Shown: piece after piece, positions 42,924 through 54,956 of the stretch
Layout of the letters: every line of letters starts with the position of its first letter
Position numbering within the stretch: the stretch's first letter is position 1
Assembly (NCBI RefSeq): GCF_000003195.3
Contig: NC_012878.2
Coordinates: 7,320,462-7,384,461 of the forward strand
Origin: Sorghum bicolor
Lineage: Eukaryota; Streptophyta; Magnoliopsida; Poales; Poaceae
Reading direction: 5' to 3'
Length of the DNA: 64,000 bases
Position numbers and translations under genes: made by a program
The notes under the pieces: model-generated
Database searches by the model: none
Told to the model about the DNA's origin: nothing
Seen by the model: the letters and a program-made list of their open reading frames with translations, nothing else

Positions 42924-45900
42924 GGAAAAAGTCTACTTAACCCCTGACCTTTGGACCAGTGATGAACTTGGAGGATTGTAGGGAGAAGAACATGATGTGG
43001 ATGTAGTGAAGAGTGGGATTGCTGGTTTAGATGGAAAGCTGAAGAAGCTTGTAGTCCTAGGTCAAGTTGGAGTTGTCTGTTGTGTGATTGTTACTGTGTT
43101 TGTTGTGGTTGGTGTCATCAGCATGATCCTGAAGTAGTATTAGGTATTGTAATGCAAATTTGGTGCAATGAACTCTGTTTGAATGAAATGGAATGTGTTC
43201 TGGTCATTGAAATCAGTTTGGCACATCGAATTGTGATGCATTGGTTTTGATTGAGTGAATACAATTCACAGATTTTTTATTGTAAAAAAACAAAAATTGA
43301 CAGATTTTGGACAGCAACATTTGGCAAGGCAAGTTGAAAAGAAGATTGATTGATCTAGAGTTTGACAACAAGATCCAGTTACGTAGCTGCTATGCCCAAA
43401 AGCTTTCCTTATCTATTAAACTACTTGTCTATTCCTATCCTAGAACATTGCCATTTGTATGGCCAAAAGAGTGCCAGTTTCATGCACAAAAGAGTGGCAT
43501 TTTCATGGCCAAAATAGTGGCATTTCTGTCCACTAGAGTTACAGTACTTAATTACAATCATAGGTGGCATTCAGTTGTCCACTAGTTGTTGTCACCAAAC
43601 ATAAGCCATCACAGCCTCCCTCTTCCCCTTGTAGATGTACCAGCTTGTCTTGGTGCAGAAAAAGGTTGTCTTGGAGCACCAAAAGGTTGCCTTGGAGCAG
43701 CTTGATGTCTTGGTCGAGCACCTTGGCTTGATGTAGCACCTTGGCTTGATGGTACCTATAAGAGCACAACAAGTGTTATGGCTGCCTTGAAACTGTATGC
43801 TTTAAGTATTACAATACCTTTTGTTTCTTTGTATTTCTGCTTGCTGTAGCATCAGTCTCAGCCTCTGCATTTTTCCTCTTCTCGGTCCTTGCTCTTCTAA
43901 TGTGAGCATTTCCTTTGTTCCCAGCTTCTGGATTCTTTGGACACCTTCTTGAATTATGCCATGTTGTGCCACATATCCTACACCTCATCTTGATGCCCAC
44001 CCTGCTGAGCTTTGTCCCCTTTGGTTCTTCACCTTGCTCCCTTCTTCTCTCTGTCTTTGGCCTACCAGGCTTCTTCACAAAGGCTGGGGGTTCTGGTCTT
44101 GGCATATTTGTTGTTGGCCAATTATCTAGGCCTTCAATTGGTTGCAGGACATGTGCATATGTCTTCTTGTAGGCATCTATGGTGTAGCAAGGAGCAATGT
44201 AGTCATCTAGTTTCTTTGAAGCTTTGTAAATGCAACTTATGGTGTGGCAGCAAGGTAACCCTGACAACTGCCAATAGCCACAAGTGCAAGTGCCCTTTAC
44301 CATGTTCACTACATACTTTCTATCTTCCTTCTCCTATACCTCAAAACCATCAGCTCCATTCCACAAAACCAAACAACACCTAGATCTCTCAATGTTCAAC
44401 TTCAGCTTTCTAAACACATTTGGACAAATAGTTCCTGGCCATTTTTCGACCCTTGATCTATTCTCTTGAATTCTGATCATGACCTTCTTCCTTATGGCTT
44501 CATTCATGGATATCACTGGGAAAAATCTAGCATCCATGATGCTGTTATTGAAACTTTCACAGATGTTGTTATCCACTGAGTCACAATTGGAGCCAATTCT
44601 GAAGAAAGCCCTACTCCAATGTTGTGGATGAGTTGACATCATGTCTTGTGCTCCCTCAGGAGTGTCTTTTGCTAGGTAGGCCCTGTACAAATTGAACAAA
44701 GTTCTAGAGGAGGCCTTTGCACACCTCCACCATTTCTTCTGCAGCTTTTTGTCAGTATACTTCTTCCTCTAGTTGGCATATATGTGTCTTGCACACATTC
44801 TATGCTCAGCATTTGGCACTAGCTCCTTCACAGCCTTCAACAAGCCCTTCTGCTGATCTGAGATCAACACCCAGTCTTGACCACCATTGCTGATATTGAG
44901 ATCTTTCTGCAGCAAGCCAATAAACCAGTACCAAGTGTCATAGCTTTCTATTGGAACTGCTGCCCAGGCAATTGGATACATTTGATTATTTGCATCTCTT
45001 CCTATTGCACACAGCAAGTTACCATTATTGGCACCTTTGAACCAACATCCATCCAATCCTATGACCTTCCTACATCCAGCCAAGAAACCCTTTTTGCATG
45101 CATCAAAACATACATAGAATCTTTCAAAAACTTTCCTATCTTGCTCTTCTGGATCCAAACAAACAACAATAGTGCTCCCAGGGTTGGTATTCAGCAGCTC
45201 CATCTGGTAGTCATACACTCTAGTGTACTCTCCCCTCATCACATCTAATTCTTTATTAAGCACTATTGACTTAACTCTTTTGACCTTTGACCTTGACACA
45301 TCAGGTAGAAAGTCCTTTTGAACTCTGTTTTGAATGTGAGCCACCTTCCATGTGGGGTTGTCCTTTATGTCCTGGTAGTAGTGTTTAGCAATCAGTGTAG
45401 AAGTGACAAGGTCATTATCCCTCCTTGGTGCACAAGTGTGAACATCATGAAAAGTGGCCACTTTGAACCATTCTGACTTGGTGGTAATGGAACCATATAT
45501 CTTCCAATTGCAGCCTGGCCATGTACACATTGCCCTCACCTTTGCCTTTTCATCCTTATCAAATCTGAGATGCATGTGGGTCTTCAATCCATACTTTATT
45601 AGTGCCTTTTTGAACTACCTACTATCCCTGAAGCACATACCTAGAGAGAAAATAGGAACTGGAGCCTTACTGTCATACCTATTCTCTAGGCTCTTCCACC
45701 TAACAGTCTCACCTTCACTGTTATCTTCATAGGAGTACTCCTCACTTGAGTCTAGATAGGGACTACCAGGTTCATCCAGGTTTGGAACCTCATCAACCAA
45801 ATCTTCAACCCTTATTAGATTGAGTTGAGAACCATGAATGCCAATCTTCTTTCCTTTTTCCTTCATTTTAACCTCATATGCAAACTTTTTCATCTCAATT

Positions 45901-47207
45901 GCTTCTTCATCATCAGCAGAGCTGTCCTCATCTGTAGGAAGCACATAATCTTCATCTGACTCATCTTCAGAGCTATCATCATATTCAGGCATTACTTGTT
46001 TTCCTTTGTCATATGCTCCTTCACAAATTCCTTTGTACTCCTGGTCTTGAAACTCATGAACAACTTCATCATCACTGACATATTGTGTTGCTTCATCAAC
46101 TGCTGCCATAACATCATCTTCTATCTCATCAGCAGCAGCCTCATCATCCCCTGCCCATATTTCTTGATCATCAGCAGTAAGCTCCATACCCACGTCCTCT
46201 GTATACATGTCAACCCATTTACGAGGAGTGTGCTGCTCAAGAAGGACTTAACAGGAAGCATCATCTACCAACAAGACCAATCCATTCCTCATTTCCATGC
46301 CTGGCTTCAACCAGTACAGTCGTAGAATGTTGTCAGTTGGGAAATGATCGGCAAGATGGCCCTTGATCTCGAAATACGACAACTTGTCCACATCAATCTC
46401 AGATACTCCTAAATCTCCACCAACATAGGTCACATAACCATTGAGATTGACAAAGGAACCACCAAAATGAAATCGTATAGACAACTTGTCCTCACCGGCC
46501 ATCCTGATAACCAATAACACAGTACACGATTACGCATGAAGTAAAATCACAACAGTGAGCAGTAGCCCAAAATCAAGAATCAAGAACCGCACCAAAACCC
46601 TAACCTCACAGACAATGAACCACTAAAATCGTGTACAGAAAAGAACACACATTGAGCCCTAAACCAACCTAAAAACACCTCTATTGCCATTACATCAATG
46701 ATTCGAATCCAATCTAGGGCTAGTATGCCATTACCAAGAAAACACAGAAAACGGGAATACCCCAAAATGCTGACCAAATCGCTAATCTGAACACTGCAAG
46801 CAAGAAGGAGGGTGAGCAGCGAACACGCACCTAGAATTCGTTGACGAAGCCGATCACTGGAACCCACCGGCGTTCATCGCCCTCCGCGTCGTTGTGCGTC
46901 GAAAAGAAAGAAGAAAGAGCCGCGGGTAGGGCAGGGGAAGAGATAGGGGAGGGGGAGGCTTCTATGAGAAGGAATGCCCTGACGTGCGGGCCCCATCTTC
47001 TAATCCCATTCAGCAGGGCAGCCAAGCCTAACGTGGCCATCCACCTCCACGCTGGCTGCCAGATAGGCAAAACAGCCTTGCCAAACCACTCCAGGGGGTG
47101 TTTTGCACCATTCATCAAAGTTTAATGTGTAATATAGACGGTTTTGTAGTTCAGGGTGAAACTTAGACACTGGTCCAAAGGTCAGGGGGTTAAGTAGACT
47201 TTTTCCC
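42924..47207 (-). mobile_element. Mutator-like element (MULE), complete, 4.28 kb
   Basis: Terminal inverted repeats of about 38 bp (GGAAAAAGTCTACTTAACCC... left; the same with one more G at the right end, complement) flanked by a perfect 9-bp target duplication TGAGATATT (42915-42923, 47208-47216). The transposase gene reads on the minus strand from the right TIR, with a GC-rich leader at about 46.8-47.1 kb. Confidence 0.93.
43609..46502 (-). pseudogene. MULE transposase, interrupted by four stops
   Basis: ATG at 46500-46502; exon 1 46502-43818, a 62-bp GT-AG intron (43817-43756), exon 2 43755-43609; 943 codons plus stop. Parts: an N-terminal PB1-like domain (starts MAGEDKLSIRFHFGG), an acidic linker, the MuDR DNA-binding domain (around 45.6 kb, CTWPGCNWKIYG), the MULE DDE domain (IGLDGCWFKG, LISDQQKGL and ESFNNSI carry the three acidic residues), a SWIM finger (CTCGYWQLSGLPCCH) and a CCHC knuckle (CRICGTTWHNSRRC). 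The last exon gives a Q/R-rich tail. In-frame stops at 46248-46250, 45615-45617, 44769-44771 and 44334-44336 break the frame, yet not one frameshift is present in 2.7 kb. Three of the four stops look like single C-to-T type changes at CAG/CTG sites. Confidence 0.9.
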
Positions 47208-47216
47208 TGAGATATT

Positions 47217-50200
47217 TGTCGAGCCGGTCAGCACTGCTTTTCCCCCCACCCCATGAACAGTAGTGTATGTTCCCCAAAGAACCAGGAGAGGGGCAACATG
47301 GTGTTGGATTAGTGTATTTGTAGAAAAATAGAGAGAGATGGATAGGAATAAACACATCATTAGTAATGGGGTGTGCTTAGTAATAGAACATCTAATAAAT
47401 TATGTGAAGTAAAGACATCATCGACAATAGATTTATCGTCAGTAACAAATGCATGAAGTGTAGGAAGTAATGAAAACAAATGCAAACAAAACAACACATG
47501 CAGACAAGAATTGCCAAGATATAATGACATTGCCATCACAAAACCTCTCCAAATAGCAATATTCGTGGAGGGATGAAATAATTTATCACCACTGCACAAT
47601 TCTATTGTCTCAGTCTAAAACAGTTCATCATCACACAATCCCAAAACCTCAGTAGATAATACGACATGAATATATCAGTTCTGCACTGCCTCCTAGGGGG
47701 AGGGGCCAAGATCCTCAATGAGGAGAGGGAGTTGAGGGAAAGAAGGGAAGGATGAGAATATGGTCCTTTTCTTTTTCTTCTTGTTCAGTCGTAAGGTCTA
47801 ACATCAAGTTTTAAACCAGGCACCAGGAGTACCTTGTGCATGACAAATTTACCAAAGATTAGTCGATGGTATGCACCAATTATCTTCGCCAAACAAAAAC
47901 TACATGAACTCTCAATCTCAAGATAAAAGTGTGTATGCAAAATCAGGGGCAGGAAAAAGGTAAAAAGATTCAGGAATCGAACCAGCTAACAAGAGACAAA
48001 TAAACTGAACTTGAAAGCAGCAATAAATAGATGTTACATGGCTTTGTGAGGACATTCATTTTCTAGAAACATAAAACTACAATAGCTAACATTGAAGATG
48101 AGTAATTCAATAGCCTGAAACCGAGTGTGAACATTTTACTTTGCTACCCACTCAATCCAACATTTAAGAAATCTCTAGAATAAAGCTTAGTCAAAGGAGA
48201 TGATGTAATGATTTTTTTCTATATATTTGGAGGATGATGATTCCAAGAACAACTCTAAAGAAACTATTTATATTTTTCTTAGCTTTGTTTATATTGCTAG
48301 ATGCAAATCGGAGTAGATACAGGGAAAAATTTGTGCAGCATCCTCACCTATGCTGATGTTGTGGGCATTCCACCAAACAAATCATAGACAAACAGCAAAA
48401 AATCTTTCTTTGCTCTCGAAGCCAGTCACAAGACCTGCTGCAAAGAAACTGCTAGACTGCTAGTGCTGTAGCTACCATTGATATCTTGCAGTGGTAGATC
48501 GCACACACCTTTCTCTAGCAGCAAGGTGCAGGCATGGCATACTGCAATTGCTCTACGCTTGAGTAAACGGCGAGCAACAACACCTCCAGACCAGCCGACG
48601 ATGCAGCAGCCCAGAGCTATCGTTGCTCTACGCCTATGCTAATCAACGGGCAACACATGACCACAGGGATGTAGTCATTGACACACATTGGTAGAGAAAG
48701 GCCATGTAGGCCTCCAAGCAGCACCAAGCACAGGTCTCCATAGCAGCAAGCACGCGTGGAGAAAAGAAAAAGGTGAGAGAGGGGAGACGATGACAAACAG
48801 TGGTGTGTGGCAAGGCGAGGAGATGCGGTGTTATAGGATGTACCCATGCTACATCCCTCGATGTCGGACGCCACGAGAGGACGCCAGCAAGCCAAATACC
48901 ATGGAGGAACCAATGGATCCGATGATGGACACCCTAGATCCGCGTGCCTCCGACCCATCCACGCCGCTAGCCGGCCGGTGCATTGCAGCCTCGTCCTATA
49001 CGTTTGGCTGCGCCACCGCGTAGGGAGAGAGAGGCAGAGAGAGGGAGGAAGGAGGTAGAGGGGGAGGAGGCTGCTGGTGCGTTGCAGTGCCGCCATTTCG
49101 AGAGGGAGAAGGAGGGAGAGGAGCGCTGCCACTTCGGGAGGGAGAGGGAGAGAGGAAGGGGAGGCACAGGGGGAGGAGAAGGAGGCGACGAGAAGCATCG
49201 AGAGAGAAGAAGACGTGTTTTTTACCGCAACAGTGAACCAGATGACGTGGCTGGCCTGAAGTGCCGGAGAATAACATAGCATTGAAGTAGGGAATACATA
49301 TCCATCCTTGTTTCGCAGCGATTCCAACGAGGAGCCACAGAGCGTTACCAAATGGCACCGCTCCCCATGGCTTCCCGGGAAAATTGTACAATGCCTTATT
49401 GCCTCGCCCAACACCCTACTCTGCTATGTCCATTGTTGTCGCTTCCTTGTCCTCGTTGAGACCGAGGCCACAATCATCGTGGTTGCTGAGATCCAACCCA
49501 CCGTTATTGAGAATGAGGACACTATACCCGAGCTTGTTGAGATCCATCTTGCTTTCACTGAGACCGAGACCGTTGAGCTTGCTAAGGCCGAGCACATGCC
49601 TCCTCCTTGTGTCGCCGCAACTTGCCCTCCTCTTCCTCTCCAGGGTTGAGGGCAGGAGCTATCATGGGAGCAATAAAGATCTAGAGAGAATGAGTTGAGA
49701 GCCTAGGTATGATTTCAGTTAGCCTAGCCACTGGCTCCAAATGCTCTTATATATATATGTCACACACATGTAAATAGATTGCTGAAAAAAACAATGCATG
49801 TATAAATTGTGAGTAACAGGAGTTTAGTTTCTTGTAAGGCTTTGTTTGGATATTCCCTGGTTCGAGGGGAACAAAGGCAATTGAGGGGATTATGATTTGT
49901 TCTGTAAAGCTGTGGTAGAAAATGCTATATGCTAATTTGTTGTAATAAAAAAACTTCTAAATAACTGATAGATTCGGCTGAAAGATGATGCCAAAACTCT
50001 ATAGGCTCGCGTCTTACTTTTATTCTTTTTCGCGGTGGACATTTTGGTAGACTTGTGCCGAATCTGATTGTGAAGCCTGGTGAGTGGTGAGGTACAATGT
50101 CAGGCAACGTGGGCCGTCGTTCCACACACGCGCTTAAGTACGACAACACGCTCTCGTAAACCCCGAGACCTAGAACTGCCAAGAAATTCTGTTTAGAAAA

Positions 50201-50474
50201 GAAAAAGGCTTCATTACCCGACCAACAAGGTTACCTGATGTCGAGAGCCGGTGTCAAGTCAACTTGCCTGCGTTGGCCATAAATCTTTTTTTTTTTTTTT
50301 TTTTTTTTGCCTTGGATCCCTCTCAGCCTCTTTGGAGTAGCGCGTTGTTCAGTCACAGGAGTAAACGCGTAGAGGAAGGTTTGCAGAAATTTATATACTC
50401 CACAAGAGGTTATAAGCGACCGGTAAAATGTCGCTTTGTCAGTCAATATAATAGTCGTCCAGCTCGTGTTCGCC
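47217..50474. other. intergenic sequence, no gene recognised
   Basis: Contains a purine-rich tract (49020-49200, gagagg repeats), a repetitive 'gttgagatcca' stretch near 49450-49580, and a 23-T run at 50286-50308. The open frames here are low-complexity and match no family I know. Confidence 0.45.
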
Positions 50475-50482
50475 TTATATAT
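50475..50482 (+). promoter_or_regulatory. TATA box of the 50.6-kb gene
   Basis: 'cttatatatgcc' lies 120 bp upstream of the ATG at 50602. The decayed relative at 58637 keeps a similar 'catatatatacg' about 85 bp before its ATG. Confidence 0.6.
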
Positions 50483-50601
50483 GCCTGTAAGATTTGTCGC
50501 CAATTCGCACTGCACCTGGCCAGAGACACTCAAAACACAAACAAGCCAGTGCGAGCGAACTCAGCTGATCGAATCTTCTCCGTTCTTCGTTCCATCCATC
50601 C

Positions 50602-51183
50602 ATGGCAATGGCAACCAAGAACATCATCGTCACTGGCAATACCGCCACCCCCACCGTCCACGCCAAGTGTTCAGGGCGAGAATCAGCCGCCGACGACCCA
50701 GCAGTGTCCCCGCCCTTCTCCGCGCAGCTCCGGCGCGTGTGCGGCCACTGCCTCCGCGCCGCCGCCGTGGCCGCCGTGGGCTACAGCTTCGCGGCCACGG
50801 CGTGGCGCGTGCGTCACGACACGCGGGACCTGGCCTTCGTCGCCGCCGCGGCCTCCCTCCTCGCCGCGCTCCTCGCGTGCCTCCGGCGCGCCGAGCGGCT
50901 CACGCCTGACTCGCCCGCAGCGGAGAGGCGCCGCGTGCAGGCCGCCGTGTGGGCGCTCTCCACCGCGCTCAGCTGCGCGTTCGCGTACCGCGTGGCCGCG
51001 GTCATGCCGCCGCCGCTGGCTGTCCTCGTCTGGTGCATGACCGCGCTCGTCGCCCTCGTCGGTTTGTATCTGCTTGTGCTCTGCAGAGACCAACAGTATC
51101 AGGCACTCACCGACGACGATGCCGCCGTCGCCGGCGACAGAAAGGAATCTGCCAAGATTAGTCCTAGTGATGAATTGGTCTAG
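50602..51183 (+). CDS. small four-helix membrane protein, grass family of unknown function
   Basis: Intronless, 193 residues, GC-rich. After a polar N terminus of about 45 residues come hydrophobic segments at roughly 50-68, 76-95, 112-130 and 135-160, with a conserved cytosolic-type loop CLRRAERLTPDSP and a WALSTALSCAFAYRV segment, then a polar tail. I recall similar unnamed proteins repeated in grass genomes; no biochemical function is known to me. The ATG at 50602 (ccatccatccATGG) is chosen for its context and TATA distance. Two broken relatives lie 7-8 kb downstream in the same orientation, so this is a local gene family with one intact member in view. Confidence 0.85.
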   Translation: MAMATKNIIVTGNTATPTVHAKCSGRESAADDPAVSPPFSAQLRRVCGHCLRAAAVAAVGYSFAATAWRVRHDTRDLAFVAAAASLLAALLACLRRAERLTPDSPAAERRRVQAAVWALSTALSCAFAYRVAAVMPPPLAVLVWCMTALVALVGLYLLVLCRDQQYQALTDDDAAVAGDRKESAKISPSDELV

Positions 51184-52535
51184 CAATTAGCTAATAATTA
51201 TTATACGTGAAATTTTACGATGCTTGGAAAAAATTAGAACCGTCCATTTGGATAGATCTGATGGTTGTAAATTAAGAAGAACCAATATAGAGGAACTTAA
51301 GCTGTGGGTCGGAACCTTAAATACGTGGGTCCGGAACTAGATTATGAATTATTTTCTAAATAAATTAAAGGGTACAATAGTACTTTCTGCCCTTATCTTC
51401 CATGTTCCGTTCGGTCAAAAAAAAAAATCTCCCCTGTTCCGGTACGCGTCCTTATCTGTCCCTGTCTCCTACGTGTAGCCGCAGCTCCTGCGTCCAAATC
51501 CTGCGACCCTGCCCTTGCAATGTAGCCATGTAGGTGTTCTATGCATGGTTCAATAGAGCGGTAACTATTGCAGGGAAATGGAAAATGCTACTGTTTGGTT
51601 CGGCTTTGGGAGCGTTGCCATTATTGACGGAAGACCATGGACGTGTTGAGCATGAAGATGAAGTGGTCTAGCTCCTTGTGAAGTGGAGTGTCATGAATGG
51701 CTGCGTCGTGCTGCTGGTGCCATCAGCTGCCGCTGCCGCGGTGCCCGAGTCTGCGGAGGACGCGGCCCGCAGATTTCTCCTCGTCGGCAGCGAACTGCAG
51801 CCTAAGGCAATGCCCGTTTCTCCACTCTGCCTCCCAGCCGCGTCCGACCTCGCCCTCCTGCTCCGCCTCTTGGCCGTCCGCGGTAACGACCTCGCCCTCC
51901 CGTCGCGCATCGTGGCCCTCCACGCCGGCGAGTAGGAAGGAGTTGCACAGACGAATGACACAATGGATATGTGGGAGCTCCGCAGATCGACATCGTCCCG
52001 GCGACAGCCCTTCCTCCGGCGCGGTAGCCCGGCCTGGTCCTCCCCTTCAATGGGGGCAGTCCTCTTCTTCTCCACGGCGCAGAGCGGTGCGATGGAGACA
52101 AAGAACTCCACGAAGCACTCTGTTCTTGCCTGTGTCGCTCGTAGTGGCGAGTCCCGTTCGGCACGGCGATCGCGCGACACAGGCAGCAGCGAGTCCCGTT
52201 TGTAGAATTGGATTAGGGAGGTGGAGACTGTGTTCAGGAGAGGAAAAGTACTAAACTGCTCTTAAACATAATTAATTAATTTTCTTAATTAATAGTTGCT
52301 GTAAATAATTTTTAACGAAAGAACCAGTGGTTCCTCCCAAGCACGGTAACAAAGCTCTTATTATACAAATGGATTTTTGGGTCTGCATATTGTACCACTA
52401 TTTCTGAAAATGTCTTGGATTTTGGTACTGATTATTGGGCCTTGTTTAAATTCAAAATGTAGAATTTTTGAGGTGTTATATGGAATGTCAGAGAGTGTCC
52501 GAATAGTAATAATAAAGAAATTACAAAAGTTCTTA
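51184..52535. other. intergenic; includes a GC-rich island
   Basis: 51687-52205 is GC-rich within AT-rich DNA. The plus-strand frame 51678-51935 (contains LVGSELQPKAMP and a leucine-rich end) could be a captured or decayed gene piece, but no family is recognised and no terminal repeats were found around it. Confidence 0.4.
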
Positions 52536-52836
52536 GGGTCTATTTAGATTTGAAATTTTTTGGTCCAAAGAGGAAATTTTTTGTGGAATTGGAGTCTAGG
52601 AACTAAACAGGGTCAAAAAAATTTGGAGCCAAAATTTTGGGCTGCAGGGTCTGCTACTGTGCACGCACTCCCATAGAAGTCCACCAATAACAACTACAAT
52701 TGTATGCAGCCCAAGTTGTGTCAGAAAAAAATTTGCCAAACTAAACACCTAAAATTTTTTACGTGCGTCAGACTTCTAAGCTAAAGTTCTGACCACAAAA
52801 AATTTTACCACTTTGGTAAAAAAATTCAAATCTAAT
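52536..52836. mobile_element. MITE family B, copy 2 (about 300 bp)
   Basis: Starts gggtctatttagatttgaa and ends aaattcaaatctaa; colinear with 36954-37252 throughout. Its right terminus is worn. Confidence 0.8.
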
Positions 52837-53128
52837 ATGAGACGATGTAGCACCACATTGTCGAATCATGAACTAAAAGTCTTAAAAGATTTGTTTCACA
52901 AAATAGTTATAATCTATACAATTATTTTTTAATCTATATTTAATACTTTATGTATTTATCCAAACATCTAATAGACAAAGGACTCAGTGCCGCTGTTTCA
53001 AATGAACAGTGCTTCACATATCTTGTCAAGGCTTCGTATTGCCTGTGCACGTGGATTTATCCGCAAGCTCACAACTATATGCTACTTTATTTAAGCGTTT
53101 CCTTATATAAAAGTCAAGAAATAAATAA

Positions 53129-53234
53129 GGCTGCGTTCGGTTGGAGGGATTCATGTCCTCGAACCGTTTAAAATCCTTGTGCAATTTACATAGCGAATTC
53201 TGATGCCAGGAATAGACACTAAACGAACGCAGCC
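53129..53234. mobile_element. short Tourist-type MITE (106 bp)
   Basis: Terminal inverted repeats GGCTGCGTTCGGTT and (right, complement) GGCTGCGTTCGTTT, flanked by TAA (53126-53128, 53235-53237). Confidence 0.85.
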
Positions 53235-53480
53235 TAAACAAGTTATTTTGTTCTGGGCTTGGGCCTATTCTGGGGCCTTTGGGCCTTTCTAACTGCTGCT
53301 TTGATTTTTTTTTTTTAGCAATACTGCTGCTTAGATTTCCTATAGTAATTGAAACCCTAAAAGTTTGAAGGGGCGTCTCTCGTTATCTGTTGACAAATTT
53401 TATGTCAGATTTTTCATAAACTAGTGAAGATGCACATACGGCACGCATGTACTTTTTTAAAAATATATATTGTTTATAGT

Positions 53481-53900
53481 GAAGGTGTAACAAAGAAGTT
53501 TTAAGAAATCAATTTTTATATTTGAGCTCTTAGTTCTTGATCGAATGTAGCATGTTACTAATTCTTTTGAAACGTCTGTGTGAAAAAACAAAGTTTCATG
53601 TCTATAATGTAAATAAAATATCTTTTATAAGTGAAGTGTAACAAAGAAGTTTTAAGAAATCAATTTTTATATTTGAACTCTTAGTTCATTATCGAATCTA
53701 GCATGTTACTATTTCTTTTAAAAAGTCTATGTGGAAAACAAAGTTTCATATCTATAATGTAAATAAAATATCTTTTTATAGCAAAGGTGTAACAAAGAAG
53801 TTTAAAGAAATCAATTCTTATATTTGAGCTCATAGTCCTTGATCGAATCTAGCATGTTACTAATTCTTTTGATAAATCTATGTGAAAAACAAACTTTTAG
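53481..53900. repeat. 150-bp tandem repeat, nearly three copies
   Basis: Units begin near 53481, 53633 and 53783 ('gtgtaacaaagaagtttta', then 'gaatctagcatgttact'). The third is cut short at about 53900. No coding potential. Confidence 0.88.
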
Positions 53901-54598
53901 AAAACCAGGGAATATATAACAATTTAAAATTGACTCTTTTTTTTTGCATTGCAGTCTGGGCTTAAAAAGCCTTTGAAAGCTTTCGTTGCACACGTATTTT
54001 AAGAAAAACTTATTAGTAGATGAATATGACAATAGTTTGTTTTATCCAAAATAACCTTATGAAGTTAGATAAGCAATATTAGATGAATATGACAATAGTA
54101 TTTTTTTGTCCAAAGTAACCTTATGTGAATCAAGTTAGTAAGGAATATTATATATAGTTAATTAGTTAACGGTAACGCACGTGAGATTGAGTCTTACACA
54201 AGACGTACGTGAGATGACGTCAAATTGAGAAAACTAGGGAATATATAACTATTTGAATTTGGTTCTTTTTTGTATTGCAGTAGCCAAAAAAAGTCCGGGC
54301 TTAAAAATCCTTTGAAAGCTTTTGTTGCACACGTGTTTTTAAAAAAACTTATTAATTAGATGAATATGACAATAGTTTGTTTTATCCAAAATAACCTTAT
54401 GAAATCAAGTTAGACAAGAAATATTAGATGACTGACAATAGTTGTTTTTGTCCAAAATAACCTTATGAAATCAAGTTAGATAAGGAATATTATATAGTTA
54501 GTTGTATATACATGAGACGTACGTGAGATTGAGAGTTGTATATACATGAGACGTACGTGAGATTGAGTCTTACGCGAGACGTACGTGAGTCTTACATC
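53899..54598. repeat. 330-bp tandem duplication with internal minisatellite
   Basis: 53899 ('gaaaaccagggaatatataac') repeats at 54228 ('gaaaactagggaatatataac') with a shared body (tttgaaagctttcgttgcaca, gaatatgacaatag). The end of each unit carries copies of 'gacgtacgtgagattgag', and in the second unit a 33-bp block with this motif is itself doubled (54505-54570). Confidence 0.85.
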
Positions 54599-54601
54599 TT
54601 A

Positions 54602-54953
54602 GGCCTTGTTTAGTTTTTCCTCTAAAGTTTACTCCCTACCCCATCACATGTTTGGACACAAGTATGAAGTATTAAAAATAAACTAAAAAATAACTAATTG
54701 CACATATTACGATTATTTTGCGAGACAAATCTTTTAAGCCTAATTAGGCCATGATTTGACAATATGGTGCTACAATAAAGCTACAATAAACATGTGTGCT
54801 AATGATAAATTAATTAGACTTAATAAATTTATCTCGCGTACTGAGAACTTCTGTAATTTGTTTTATTATTACTATTTGAAGACTCGATATGACACCTCAT
54901 GTGATAACTGATGTGACACCCCTAAAGTTTACACCCTGATTTTAAACAAGGCT
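54602..54953. mobile_element. Tourist-like MITE, longer subfamily (352 bp)
   Basis: Starts GGCCTTGTTTAGTT, ends ttaaacaaggct, flanked by TTA (54599-54601, 54954-54956). Confidence 0.8.
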
Positions 54954-54956
54954 TTA

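Noticed and set aside
48617..49414. 265-codon minus-strand open frame
   Set aside because: Composed of serine/leucine-rich low-complexity sequence opposite a purine-rich tract; no recognised domain or splice structure.
50264..51040. 258-codon frame overlapping the 50.6-kb gene
   Set aside because: It starts in a poly-T tract and reads the wrong frame of the membrane protein gene, giving a proline/serine/arginine-rich shadow.
51668..52180. 170-codon minus-strand frame
   Set aside because: GC-rich arginine/serine-rich sequence with no family resemblance; the opposite strand is equally open.
53481..53900. CRISPR-like or satellite array
   Set aside because: The repeats are adjacent 150-bp units without spacers in a plant genome; this is an ordinary minisatellite.
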